Shown piece by piece: positions 25,171 to 33,800 of a DNA stretch of 64,000 bases (position 1 is its first letter; every line of letters starts with the position of its first letter). Made by a program: the position numbers and the translations under genes. The notes under the pieces were generated by a model. The model was not told the origin of the DNA, ran no database searches, and saw only the letters and a list, made by a program, of their open reading frames with translations. Source of the DNA: Erysipelotrichaceae bacterium NK3D112 (GTDB lineage Bacteria; Bacillota_I; Bacilli_A; Erysipelotrichales; Erysipelotrichaceae); assembly GCA_000701725.1 (NCBI GenBank), contig JNJQ01000004.1:62001-126000 (forward strand), given 5' to 3'.

Positions 25171-26637
25171 TCAATATCCGTGCTTTTTGAGCAGCCTGTT
25201 CATAATCGCCGGGAAGCTTTCCAGATCAAACGTCTCTGCCGCATATTCCTCTCTGCCAAGATCCGCAAGATATCCATGTAGCCAGACCGCCATCGTGACC
25301 GCTTTGTATACATCCTTGACAATCGTGCACATGCCCGCGATCATGCCGCATAAGACATCTCCGCTGCCGGCCTGGGCAAGCGCCTCATTGCCGCTCTGGT
25401 TGATATAGATATCCCCGGCTGGCGAAACAACGATGGTATTGGGACCTTTGAGAACGAGAATGACATTGTTCTCTTTCGCAAAGCAGGAAGCGTATTCCAT
25501 GCGGTGGCGTTCAACCGTTTCAGCCGGGTGATTGATCAAAGCGGCAAATTCGCCGATGTGGGGTGTCATGATGACCGGGCATTTCACAAACCGCAGCAGA
25601 TATGTATTGTGCACAAACATGCGCAGTGCTTCCGCATCCAGCACGACCGGTCCTCTGCTGTTCTGCAGGATCAGGTCCATGCATTCCTTCTTGCGCTCCA
25701 TATAAACAGCGCCGGAACCGAAGGCCGCAGCCGAAGCACGCGTCAGGGTATCCGCCACGACATCCTGGGCGGTATTGTATCCGAACGGATGATATACCGC
25801 GGTGGTATGTTTCAAAGCCGCGATGGTGTAGATGCTTTCGGGAAGGGCTGTTTCGATGTAAGGCGCACCGACGGTTTTCGCACCGGTGATATTGAGCATC
25901 ACCGCGCCGGCCATGCCATAGCAGCCTCCGCAGATCATCGTGTGTCCGTATGTTCCCTTATATGCATCCTCGGGTCGTCTGGGATAATTCTCAAAGAAAA
26001 CCTCCTCGTTCATTTCGTGATACGGAGAAACAATTTCATGGGGCAGGGAAAGATCCAGCAGCTGCACATTCCTGAACAGATGATGATCCTTTCTCAGCAT
26101 ATGGAACGGCTTGTAACAATCCAGCGCAAAGGTGACATCGCTCCTGATGGCATCCCGGTCATAATAACCGGTATCCGCCTCGGCGCCGGAATTGATGTCA
26201 ACCGAGTAAATGCGGGCACTTGAGCTGTTGACAAGCCGGAAGATTTTTCTGACTTCGCCAATGAGATTTCCATGGTAGCCGAATCCGTAAACCGCGTCCA
26301 CGATCACATCCGCGTTCGCGATTTCTTCTTCGATATTCTTATAAGCGGCTTTCATGCGGCGGGGCACTTTCCGCCATGCCGCCTTCGCCGCATCTGTTTT
26401 CGGCGAACCGCATACCGGTACAATCCGGCACTGGTATTCATCTTTCAAAAGGCGCGCAATCACCGATCCGTCTCCGCCGTTGTTGCCGCTGCCGATCAAA
26501 ATCAAAATGTTCTCATCACGCGAAATGACCGCCTTCAATGCTTCGCTTAAAGCAGTTCCGGCATGCTCCATCAGATCGGAAACAGGTATGCCTGAATCTG
26601 TCTCGATCTGTCTCATGCCATCCGTGTTTATGATCAT
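25171..26637 (-). CDS. nnr: Bifunctional NAD(P)HX epimerase/dehydratase
   Basis: The 488-residue protein joins two domains. Residues 1 to about 210 are the YjeF_N epimerase (ILILIGSGNNGGDGSVIARL). Residues 225-485 are the ADP-dependent dehydratase of the ribokinase fold (YGHTMICGGCYGMAGAVML, VVLDAEALRM, NEALAQAGSGDVLCGMIAG). Together they repair hydrated NADH and NADPH. The fused form is usual in bacteria. AGAGGA before the ATG and TATAAT upstream (26661-26666 on this strand) mark the start. It is transcribed alone. Confidence 0.94.
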   Translation of the reverse strand: MIINTDGMRQIETDSGIPVSDLMEHAGTALSEALKAVISRDENILILIGSGNNGGDGSVIARLLKDEYQCRIVPVCGSPKTDAAKAAWRKVPRRMKAAYKNIEEEIANADVIVDAVYGFGYHGNLIGEVRKIFRLVNSSSARIYSVDINSGAEADTGYYDRDAIRSDVTFALDCYKPFHMLRKDHHLFRNVQLLDLSLPHEIVSPYHEMNEEVFFENYPRRPEDAYKGTYGHTMICGGCYGMAGAVMLNITGAKTVGAPYIETALPESIYTIAALKHTTAVYHPFGYNTAQDVVADTLTRASAAAFGSGAVYMERKKECMDLILQNSRGPVVLDAEALRMFVHNTYLLRFVKCPVIMTPHIGEFAALINHPAETVERHRMEYASCFAKENNVILVLKGPNTIVVSPAGDIYINQSGNEALAQAGSGDVLCGMIAGMCTIVKDVYKAVTMAVWLHGYLADLGREEYAAETFDLESFPAIMNRLLKKHGY

Positions 26638-26785
26638 TTTGCGTCCTCTTTCTAGAATTTATTATACTTTATCACGCATGTAAGCCCTTTAAAAGCCTTT
26701 AAAACCGCAAAAATACTGGATTAATTCTTTTTTGTGATATACTTAATTACGGCTTTATTGATGATATTTATGGGAGGTATATGTC

Positions 26786-27355
26786 ATGCCAGCAAAGAAA
26801 ACTGTTAAAGCTACAGACGCAGCAGAGACAGAAGTAAAGACTGTCAAAAAAGCTGCGAAGAAGACTACTGCTAAGAAAACAGCTGAAGATACAGCTGAAA
26901 CCACAACCGTAAAGAAGGCAGCTGCGAAGAAGACAGCAACTGTCAAGAAGACTGCAGCCAAGAAGGCTGAAGCTCCTGCAGCTGAGGAGAAGGCTCCTGC
27001 AAAGAAGACTGTCAAGAAGACAGCAACCAAAAAGACAGCCAAGAAGGCTGAGGAAAAGGTTGAAGTTGTCAAGAGAACTGTCAAGGACTACGAAGACATC
27101 ATCAACTGGAAGAAGGGCGAAGCTCATGCAATGGATTGGCTCTACATTGAGATCAATGCAGGCGACCTTCTGACTGAGGTTGAAGCAGGCGTCGACAACC
27201 TGGCTACAACATGCAACGCGATTCTCAACTGCATGCTCGAAGGCGACGGCTTCATCGTTGAACCGGCAGAAGAAAACAAGGTTTCCGATACTCTGACTGT
27301 CCGCTACTACTGCGACAACCTGAGCGAAACCCGCAAGAAGTATTTCGATCGCTAA
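26786..27355 (+). CDS. Histone H1-like Lys/Ala/Thr-rich protein with a conserved-looking C-terminal domain
   Basis: The 189-residue protein has two parts. Residues 1-95 are a low-complexity tail of Lys, Ala and Thr with repeated AKKT/VKKT units, like eukaryotic H1 tails and bacterial Hc1/AlgP-type proteins, so nonspecific DNA or RNA binding is likely. Residues 100-189 form a compact domain with WLYIEINAGDLL, a TTCNAILNCMLEGDGFI segment with two Cys, and LTVRYYCDNLSETRKKYF. I cannot name that domain. Promoter box TGATATACT and GGGAGGT give the start. A strong terminator follows. The protein may be a small nucleoid-associated factor. Confidence 0.8.
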   Translation: MPAKKTVKATDAAETEVKTVKKAAKKTTAKKTAEDTAETTTVKKAAAKKTATVKKTAAKKAEAPAAEEKAPAKKTVKKTATKKTAKKAEEKVEVVKRTVKDYEDIINWKKGEAHAMDWLYIEINAGDLLTEVEAGVDNLATTCNAILNCMLEGDGFIVEPAEENKVSDTLTVRYYCDNLSETRKKYFDR

Positions 27356-27374
27356 GATCCATACGTCTGAAAAT

Positions 27375-27397
27375 GAACCGCTTCGGCGGTTCTTTTT
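27375..27397 (+). terminator. Terminator after the H1-like gene
   Basis: GAACCGC, TTCG loop and GCGGTTC are followed by TTTTT. The T-run overlaps the stop of the convergent membrane-protein gene. Confidence 0.88.
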
Positions 27398-27935
27398 ATT
27401 TCTTCAATGCAATTAATGTCAGCAATACCGAACATCCCGCTCCGTAAAGCACTTCCGAAACACCCAGGACTTCTCCGGCTCCCAGACTGATCAGAAAGGC
27501 GGTTGCCGCAATGCAGAGATAGATGTTCCGCTCATTGACATAAGAAGAACAGTAACGGTAAAACATCAGATTCATATACACAAAGGCCGCATAGGAAAGA
27601 AAGATGTGCACGCTCTGTAAAAACGGACTGTCAGTCTGCCATGTGATGAAGAGGGCGAGGATGATCAGAACGGACATGATCACAATCTGCACCAAACGCC
27701 TCTTTTGATTCTCAGCATGGTCTGAAATGCGCCAGAGCGTGTAATCCAGCCACATCAGCATGAAGAGACAGCCCAGATGCGCAAACGGGAAGAATGCTTT
27801 CTCACTGAGCAGACCGGACAGATTGCGCTCCGAAAAGCCCGTCCATAAAAAGGCGCAGAACAATAGCAGCGGAATCAGCACGCATCCGATGAGGAAGGTG
27901 ATTGTCTTTTGATGTTGATGAAGAAATCTTCGCAT
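27396..27935 (-). CDS. Uncharacterised membrane protein
   Basis: The 179-residue protein has about five or six hydrophobic helices, starting with TFLIGCVLIPLLLFCAFLW. It has no motif I recognise. Its ATG has no Shine-Dalgarno, but TGTTATAAT (extended -10, 27942-27950 on this strand) ends six bases upstream, so the transcript probably starts at the ATG. It is divergent from aroC by 79 bases and convergent with the H1-like gene. Confidence 0.7.
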   Translation of the reverse strand: MRRFLHQHQKTITFLIGCVLIPLLLFCAFLWTGFSERNLSGLLSEKAFFPFAHLGCLFMLMWLDYTLWRISDHAENQKRRLVQIVIMSVLIILALFITWQTDSPFLQSVHIFLSYAAFVYMNLMFYRYCSSYVNERNIYLCIAATAFLISLGAGEVLGVSEVLYGAGCSVLLTLIALKK

Positions 27936-28014
27936 ACTAGAATTATAACAATCCCGCGTGTCACATGAAATCAGACACTACCGCAAACATCAGATCACAG
28001 GAGGAAATCCACAT

Positions 28015-29121
28015 ATGAAAAACACATTCGGAAATCATATCACGCTGACCCTGTTCGGCGAATCACACGGAAAAGCGGTAGGGGCAGTTCTCGACGGTCT
28101 GCCTGCAGGCGTGAAGCTGGATGAGGCATTGATGGAACAGATGATGAAAAAGCGCAGCGCACGCGGCGATATTTCATCGTCAAGACACGAAAAGGATATT
28201 CCGCAAATCATCAGCGGAATCAAAAACGGCTATACCTGCGGAACACCGGTTGCCTTTCTGATTGCCAATGAGAATGTGCACAGTGCTGATTATGCGGACA
28301 TACAGATGAAGCCGAGACCTTCCCACGCGGATTATGCGGCTTATATGAAATACGGTGACTATGGCGATTATGAGGGTGCGGGACATTTCTCCGGCAGACT
28401 CACTGCGCCATTATGCGCGGCAGGCGCTTTATGCATGGCACTGTTACAGGAAAAAGGCATTCACATCGGCACCCATATCGCTTCCCTGCATGGCATTGAA
28501 GACCGTCCGTTTGATGAATCATGCCTTGACGCTGATATTGAATTATTGAATACAAAACTGTTTCCGGTCCTGGATGACAATGCACAGACAGCCATGCAAG
28601 CCGCTATCCGTGAAGCCAGAGATAATCAGGATTCCCTTGGCGGCATTCTTGATACAGCCGTGATTGGTCTGAAAGCGGGCATCGGGGAACCGTGGTTTGA
28701 TTCCGTTGAGTCCATGATCGCGCATGCGATGTTTTCCATTCCCGCACTCAAGGGCATTGAATTCGGCAGCGGATTTGATTTTGCAAAGATGAAGGGCAGT
28801 GAGGCCAATGATCCCTTTGCGTATGAAAACACAAAGGTGATTACCCTGAGCAATCATAACGGCGGACTCAACGGCGGATTAAGCAACGGCATGCCGCTGC
28901 GTTTCAGAACAGTCATCAAACCGACACCTTCCATCGCAAAAAGACAGAAAACCGTTGATCTGAAAGAACAGGTGAACACGGAAATTGAAATCCATGGCAG
29001 ACATGATCCGGCCATCATCCACAGGGCTGCGGCTGTTGTGGACGCTTTGACCGCCTTTGTGCTGTGTGATTTTTTGATCGGAAGATACGGTGAAACAGTC
29101 ATGACGGAGGATCATGCATGA
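28015..29121 (+). CDS. aroC: Chorismate synthase
   Basis: The 368-residue enzyme makes chorismate from EPSP with reduced FMN, the last step of the shikimate pathway. LFGESHGKAVGAVLDGLPAG at the start, KPRPSHADYAAYMKYGDYGD and RHDPAIIHRAAAVVDAL near the end are the family signatures, including the two active-site His positions. I chose the ATG at 28015 because ACAGGAGGA precedes it; in-frame codons upstream are unlikely. The next gene overlaps the stop by four bases and encodes further shikimate enzymes, so the pair forms an aromatic amino acid operon. Confidence 0.95.
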   Translation: MKNTFGNHITLTLFGESHGKAVGAVLDGLPAGVKLDEALMEQMMKKRSARGDISSSRHEKDIPQIISGIKNGYTCGTPVAFLIANENVHSADYADIQMKPRPSHADYAAYMKYGDYGDYEGAGHFSGRLTAPLCAAGALCMALLQEKGIHIGTHIASLHGIEDRPFDESCLDADIELLNTKLFPVLDDNAQTAMQAAIREARDNQDSLGGILDTAVIGLKAGIGEPWFDSVESMIAHAMFSIPALKGIEFGSGFDFAKMKGSEANDPFAYENTKVITLSNHNGGLNGGLSNGMPLRFRTVIKPTPSIAKRQKTVDLKEQVNTEIEIHGRHDPAIIHRAAAVVDALTAFVLCDFLIGRYGETVMTEDHA

Positions 29122-31688
29122 AATACGGTCTGATCTCATCAGAACCCGTGAAAAGCTTTCTGTATGAAATCCATCAGCTTTTCTTCAAGGAGGAACCGCA
29201 ACGGATTCTTCTGAGTCAGGATCAGCTTGAACGGTTTCTCTCAGAACAGACATCCGGCTGCTTTTATGTGTCCGGCTCTTTTCAGCGTGAGATCATGAAA
29301 TACCTGGATGAAGCCGATGAAAGCGCAGAAAGATGCGGATGTGCGGATACCGTTTTATGCATGAACGGACAGGTGAAGGGATACAATCTTTTATTCCGTA
29401 TCTTCCCGGATATCCTCAATGAATACGGTGACGCAATCCGTTCCGGTAAAGCCGCAATCCTTGGAAGTGGTGAAACATCTTCAGCCATCCGTGCGGCTTT
29501 GACGGATATGAATGCGCAATATGATATCGTTACGGATTCTCCTTCAACAGATGATGAGATTTCTGACACGCAGCTGAAGGAATCCGCCGCTGTTTATACA
29601 TGCATTATCAATACAACAAAGACCGGAGAAGATCCGGATACGGCAAAGATGCCGGCGGATCCGTCTTTGTTTACAAATCTGAAAACCGTGATCGATCTGG
29701 TTGAGAACCCGCTGCGGACAGCAATGATTCTGGAAGCACACAGAAAAGGCATCCGGACACTGAGCGGTGCTGAAATTCTCTTCCGTTATGTGCGCGCATC
29801 ATATGAACTGTTTACCGGCGAAAAGACGGATGATGAAACATATGAAATGTATCAGGATGCGTTTTACCGCAGACACCGCAATGTCGTGCTGATTGGCATG
29901 CCCACCTGCGGCAAATCAACCTTCGCCTCCATTCTTTCCGGCATCACCGGCAGACAGAATATCGAAATGGACGCGCAGGCGGAAAAGATTCTCGGCACTT
30001 CCATTTCCGAATGCTTTGCGACAAAGGGCGAGGCATATTTCCGCGCGGTTGAAACAGAGACCGCACAGCGTCTTTATGAAGGAACCGGCAGGATCATCTC
30101 CTGCGGAGGAGGGGTGATCAAGACACCCGAAACGATGCGCTGGCTCTGTCATAACGGTTTTGTCATCTGGCTGAGCCGTGATCTTTCCCGTCTTTTCCCG
30201 ACCGGCGACAGACCGCTTTCACGTGACCGGGATCATCTGATCCGGCTGTATGAGGAACGTAAGGATCTGTATCAGCTGTATGCGGACTGCATCATTGACA
30301 ACAACGGACCGTTTGAAAAAACCGCCCGTTCGCTTCTGCATGCAATCCATGAGAGAAACACCGAATATGAGCGCAGGAACTTCCATGATGTCACGGTGAA
30401 AAAGGGCATCCGCAGATTTTCCGCATTGCGCATTCCTTCCAGCAAATCACTCTCGCACCGCGCTCTGATCGCTTCGGCGCTGGCGGATGGCGTCTCTTCG
30501 ATTCGCCATTGCGGCAGATCGGATGATCTTTCCGCCACCCAGGACGCACTGCGTGTGCTTGGCGCACATTTTGAGCGGGAAGGAAATACGGTAACTGTCA
30601 CGCATGACACAGCCAGAGAGAACACTCCGCGGATCATTGACTGCAGGGAATCGGCGACCACGCTCCGCTTTCTGATTCCGCTGTTCGCGCTTTCGGAAAC
30701 AGAAACAGTATTCAAAGGACAGGGCAGACTGCTGAAGCGTCCGCTGGATGTTTATGAACAGATCTTTGCGAAGCTGAATCTGCTGTTTGAAAATGACAGG
30801 GAAACCCTGAGGATCAAAGGACCGCTCAAGCCGGGGATCTTTGAAACAGACGGAAACATCTCCTCCCAGTTTGTCAGCGGGCTTCTGTTCGCGCTGCCTT
30901 TGCTGGAAGGGGACAGTGAGATTCATGTCAAGCCGCCTGTGGTTTCATCCTCCTATATCCGACTGACCCTGGATATTCTCAGACAGGCAGGCATTGAAAT
31001 CATTGAGAAAGGCAATGTATTCCTGATTCGCGGCAATCAGAAATATCAAAGCTGCACGTATGATATTCCCGGCGATGATTCCCAGGCAGGGGTGGCGGCG
31101 TGTCTGGCGCTGCTGAACCGTTCGCCTGTGCATGTGCTCAATATGGACCATGATTCCCATCAAGGCGATCATGCGGTGGTAGAGATCATGCGCCGCTTTG
31201 GTGCGGAAGTGACAGAGATGGAGGAAGGTTTCCTGTTTTCCCCGGCAAAGCTCAAAGGCACAGAGATCGACCTTTCTGACACGCCTGATCTTGGCCCGGT
31301 GCTCTTTGCGCTTGCGGCAGCAATTGATGACACAACCGTTTTCAGAAATGCAGGGAGATTACGCCATAAGGAAAGCGACAGAATCGCGGCCATGCAGGAA
31401 GAGCTCGGAAAGCTCGGGGTGAAACTGGAAAGCGAAGACGATACCGTGATCATCCATGGACAGAAACAGCTTGAAGGAGGTATCACTCTGGACGGACACC
31501 GCGATCACCGCATTGTCATGGCGCTTGCCGTGCTTTGCGCCGCCTGCGAAAAACCGCTGCGGATCATTGGCGCGGATGCGGTGCACAAATCCTGGCCGGG
31601 CTTCTTCCGCGATCTGGTCATTGCCGGCATGAAAGTGGCTTTTGACGGCTCTGTGCAGAGTGCGCAATTCAATGTGATGAACAAATGA
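29118..31688 (+). CDS. Three-domain shikimate protein: degenerate AroE-like, shikimate kinase, EPSP synthase
   Basis: The 856-residue protein holds three pathway domains. Residues 1-245 are shikimate-dehydrogenase-like and keep a nucleotide loop (AILGSGETSSAIRAAL). Aligned with E. coli AroE, however, catalytic Lys65 becomes Gln56, Asn86 becomes Asp77 and Asp102 becomes Leu92, so this domain is probably inactive. Residues 253-415 are shikimate kinase (VVLIGMPTCGKST, ISCGGGVIKTPE). Residues 420-850 are EPSP synthase (RIPSSKSLSHRALIASALAD, ESATTLRFLIPLF, GRLRHKESDRIAAM, DHRIVMALAV). It overlaps aroC by four bases. Such a fusion recalls the fungal AROM protein. An active AroE must be encoded elsewhere if the pathway runs. 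Confidence 0.9.
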   Translation: MKYGLISSEPVKSFLYEIHQLFFKEEPQRILLSQDQLERFLSEQTSGCFYVSGSFQREIMKYLDEADESAERCGCADTVLCMNGQVKGYNLLFRIFPDILNEYGDAIRSGKAAILGSGETSSAIRAALTDMNAQYDIVTDSPSTDDEISDTQLKESAAVYTCIINTTKTGEDPDTAKMPADPSLFTNLKTVIDLVENPLRTAMILEAHRKGIRTLSGAEILFRYVRASYELFTGEKTDDETYEMYQDAFYRRHRNVVLIGMPTCGKSTFASILSGITGRQNIEMDAQAEKILGTSISECFATKGEAYFRAVETETAQRLYEGTGRIISCGGGVIKTPETMRWLCHNGFVIWLSRDLSRLFPTGDRPLSRDRDHLIRLYEERKDLYQLYADCIIDNNGPFEKTARSLLHAIHERNTEYERRNFHDVTVKKGIRRFSALRIPSSKSLSHRALIASALADGVSSIRHCGRSDDLSATQDALRVLGAHFEREGNTVTVTHDTARENTPRIIDCRESATTLRFLIPLFALSETETVFKGQGRLLKRPLDVYEQIFAKLNLLFENDRETLRIKGPLKPGIFETDGNISSQFVSGLLFALPLLEGDSEIHVKPPVVSSSYIRLTLDILRQAGIEIIEKGNVFLIRGNQKYQSCTYDIPGDDSQAGVAACLALLNRSPVHVLNMDHDSHQGDHAVVEIMRRFGAEVTEMEEGFLFSPAKLKGTEIDLSDTPDLGPVLFALAAAIDDTTVFRNAGRLRHKESDRIAAMQEELGKLGVKLESEDDTVIIHGQKQLEGGITLDGHRDHRIVMALAVLCAACEKPLRIIGADAVHKSWPGFFRDLVIAGMKVAFDGSVQSAQFNVMNK

Positions 31689-31714
31689 TACGGTGCGAAA
31701 GGGCACCGTATTTT
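31688..31714 (+). terminator. Terminator of the aro operon
   Basis: ATACGGTGC pairs with GCACCGTAT and is followed by TTTT. Confidence 0.75.
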
Positions 31715-31748
31715 GTTATACTGTTAAGGCAAAGCGAGGAATCTTCGA

Positions 31749-32831
31749 ATGATCAAAATCGTTATCACAGGCGGACCGTGCGCCGGTAAAACAACGGGAA
31801 TGACCTGGATCCACAACCATCTCAACAGAATGGGCTATACCGTTCTGTTTGTGCCGGAAACAGCCACCGAGCTGATTTCGGGCGGCGTTGCGCCATGGAC
31901 ATGCGGCACCAACCTGGATTATCAGAAATGCCAGCTGAGACTGCAGAAGGAAAAAGAGGAGATCTTTGAAATGGCCGCAAAGACCATGAACAAGGACAAG
32001 CTCATCATTGTGTGCGACCGCGGTTTCATGGACAACAAGGCTTATATGAGCGATGAGGAGTTTGCAGAGGCGTCCGCATATATCGGCATGGATCCCATCG
32101 AGTTAAGGGACAGCTATGACGCCGTGTTCCATCTGGTCACAGCCGCCAAAGGAGCTGAAGAGCATTATACAAAAGCCAACAACGCGGCCAGATATGAAAC
32201 CATCGAAGAGGCGTGCGCGCTCGATGACAGACTGATCGCGGCCTGGACGGGCCACCGTCATCTGCGCATCATTGACAACTCCACCGATTTTGAGGAGAAG
32301 CTGAAGAAACTGATCAATGAGATCATCCTGTTCCTTGGCGAACCGGATCCGGTTGAGCTGGAACGCAAATACCTGATCGAATATCCGGATCTCAAAGAAC
32401 TCGAGGCCAATCCGTTATGCCGCAAGGTTGAGATCGAGCAGACTTATCTCCTGGCTCCGGAAGGTGAGGAGTACCGTGTGCGCAGAAGAGGCGAGAACGG
32501 TCATTACACTTATTTTGAAACCGTCAAATCGGTTGAAAACGGCGTCAAGCGCATCCAGATTGAACGCAGGCTGGACAAGGAGGATTATCTGGATCTGATG
32601 AAAGAGGCGGATCCCGCCAGACACACCATCAAAAAGACCAGATACTTCCTGGCTTATGAAAAGCAGTATTTTGAGATTGATATCTATCCGTTCTGGGATC
32701 ATCAGGCGATCGTTGAAATCGAGCTTTCCGATGAAAACCAGGAAGTGATCTTCCCGCCGCAGATCAAAGTGATCCGCGAAGTCACGGATGAGGCGGAATA
32801 CAGAAATTCCTATCTCGCTTTGAATCAGTGA
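31749..32831 (+). CDS. AAA-type ATPase fused to a CYTH (triphosphate tunnel) domain
   Basis: The 360-residue protein starts IKIVITGGPCAGKTTG, a Walker A loop of the AAA_28/thymidylate-kinase-like P-loop group, with IIVCDRGFMDNKAY as its Walker B region. From residue 199 it has the CYTH domain: VELERKYLI (ExExK), EYRVRRRG, FETVKS, IQIERRL and AIVEIELSDE, all metal and phosphate ligands of the tunnel. CYTH enzymes hydrolyse triphosphates (thiamine triphosphate, inorganic triphosphate) or make cAMP. The first domain may phosphorylate or sense the same compound. GCGAGGA precedes the ATG, and TGTTATACT gives an extended -10 box. The substrate is unknown. Confidence 0.8.
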   Translation: MIKIVITGGPCAGKTTGMTWIHNHLNRMGYTVLFVPETATELISGGVAPWTCGTNLDYQKCQLRLQKEKEEIFEMAAKTMNKDKLIIVCDRGFMDNKAYMSDEEFAEASAYIGMDPIELRDSYDAVFHLVTAAKGAEEHYTKANNAARYETIEEACALDDRLIAAWTGHRHLRIIDNSTDFEEKLKKLINEIILFLGEPDPVELERKYLIEYPDLKELEANPLCRKVEIEQTYLLAPEGEEYRVRRRGENGHYTYFETVKSVENGVKRIQIERRLDKEDYLDLMKEADPARHTIKKTRYFLAYEKQYFEIDIYPFWDHQAIVEIELSDENQEVIFPPQIKVIREVTDEAEYRNSYLALNQ

Positions 32832-32847
32832 GGAAACCATGGCATTG

Positions 32848-32856
32848 TGCTATAAT
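32848..32856 (+). promoter_or_regulatory. Extended -10 box before the NusG_II-like gene
   Basis: TGCTATAAT ends 11 bases before the ATG at 32868. No ribosome site lies between, suggesting a very short leader or leaderless mRNA. Confidence 0.55.
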
Positions 32857-32867
32857 AAATGCCGCTT

Positions 32868-33296
32868 ATGAAAAAGAAAGAATGGATTGCGGTACTTGTC
32901 ATCGCCCTGATATCAGCGCTTGCGCTGCTTCTGATGAAAGTGCTGCCGAAAAACGCACAGAACACATTCAATCCGGACGGATCGATGAATAAACCAACCG
33001 AGGAAGCCAAAGGCTCCTGGATCGCGGTGGTCAACCGCAACCGGGTGATCCTCTACTTCGATTCGGGCGTGGACGGTGAGTATACCGTCGAAGGCAATGT
33101 CAGTGAAATGGTGATTGAGGTGGCGGACGGTTCATGGCATGTCAAGGATGTGGCCTGCTATGACTACACCTGCAAAAACATGGGCTGGGTCAGTGAGGAC
33201 AGCATCCTGCCGATCATCTGTCTGCCCAATGACATTGTCATCATCGATGCCGCAACCGCGGACAACATGATTTCTGAGGGTACCAATGGGAATTGA
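32868..33296 (+). CDS. NusG domain II-like membrane-anchored protein
   Basis: The 142-residue protein has an N-terminal membrane helix (about 6-23), then a domain matching the NusG_II (PF07009) type: VEGNVSEMVIEVADGSWHV, VACYDYTCKNMGWV with two Cys, and ILPIICLPNDIVII. The domain should lie outside the membrane. Such proteins often stand beside Gx transporters in Firmicutes, as here, but their role is unsettled. I prefer the ATG at 32868 over 32859, because the latter sits three bases from the TATAAT box. The next gene overlaps its end by 11 bases. Confidence 0.78.
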   Translation: MKKKEWIAVLVIALISALALLLMKVLPKNAQNTFNPDGSMNKPTEEAKGSWIAVVNRNRVILYFDSGVDGEYTVEGNVSEMVIEVADGSWHVKDVACYDYTCKNMGWVSEDSILPIICLPNDIVIIDAATADNMISEGTNGN

Positions 33297-33789
33297 GAAA
33301 ACAAAACGCTTTGTATATCTGGCACTGTTCAGCGCCATGGCAATTGTTTTAAGCATGATCGAGTCGATTTATATCGGTCCGATCTTTTTCATGGTCCGCA
33401 TCGGCCTTGCCAATATTGTCGCCCTTGTCACCGTTAAGATTCTCGGCGTAAAGGAAATGATCATCGTCAACACGATGCGTGTGGTCATCTCAACATTGAT
33501 GCGCGGCATGATCTTCTCCAGCACCTTCTGGATTTCACTTGGCGGTGTGGTTCTTTCCAGCATTGTTCTGATCATCCTGGAAAAGATGAAGTCATCGCTC
33601 ATGTTCACATCCGTGCTGATGTCCATCGCCCATTCCGTCGGCCAGGTCATCGTCGTCTGTTTCTTCTACATGCAGGCGGGTGTGGCTGCCATACTGCCGT
33701 ATCTTCTGCTTGGCTCCATTCCGATGGGCTTTCTGACCGGTATGACCGCACAGCTTGTGCTCGCAAGAATCAAACCGCTTAAAGCGTAG
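33286..33789 (+). CDS. Gx transporter family membrane protein (heptaprenyl diphosphate synthase component I-like)
   Basis: The 167-residue protein has five or six membrane helices and begins KTKRFVYLALFSAMAIVLSM, followed by FFMVRIGLANIVALVTVKILG and TLMRGMIFSSTFWISLGGVV. This matches the Gx/Hpre_diP_synt_I family, distant relatives of S components of ECF transporters. It probably moves a small vitamin or precursor. Its gene overlaps the NusG_II-like gene, so they are co-translated, and an HD hydrolase gene follows after 11 bases. Confidence 0.8.
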   Translation: MGIEKTKRFVYLALFSAMAIVLSMIESIYIGPIFFMVRIGLANIVALVTVKILGVKEMIIVNTMRVVISTLMRGMIFSSTFWISLGGVVLSSIVLIILEKMKSSLMFTSVLMSIAHSVGQVIVVCFFYMQAGVAAILPYLLLGSIPMGFLTGMTAQLVLARIKPLKA

Positions 33790-33800
33790 AAGGAAACCGT

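Noticed and set aside
26755-27127. Long reverse-strand frames opposite the Lys/Ala-rich gene
   Set aside because: They are Leu/Ser/Cys- or Val/Phe/Ala-rich by-products of the AAG/GCT-rich plus strand and have no ribosome site or promoter.
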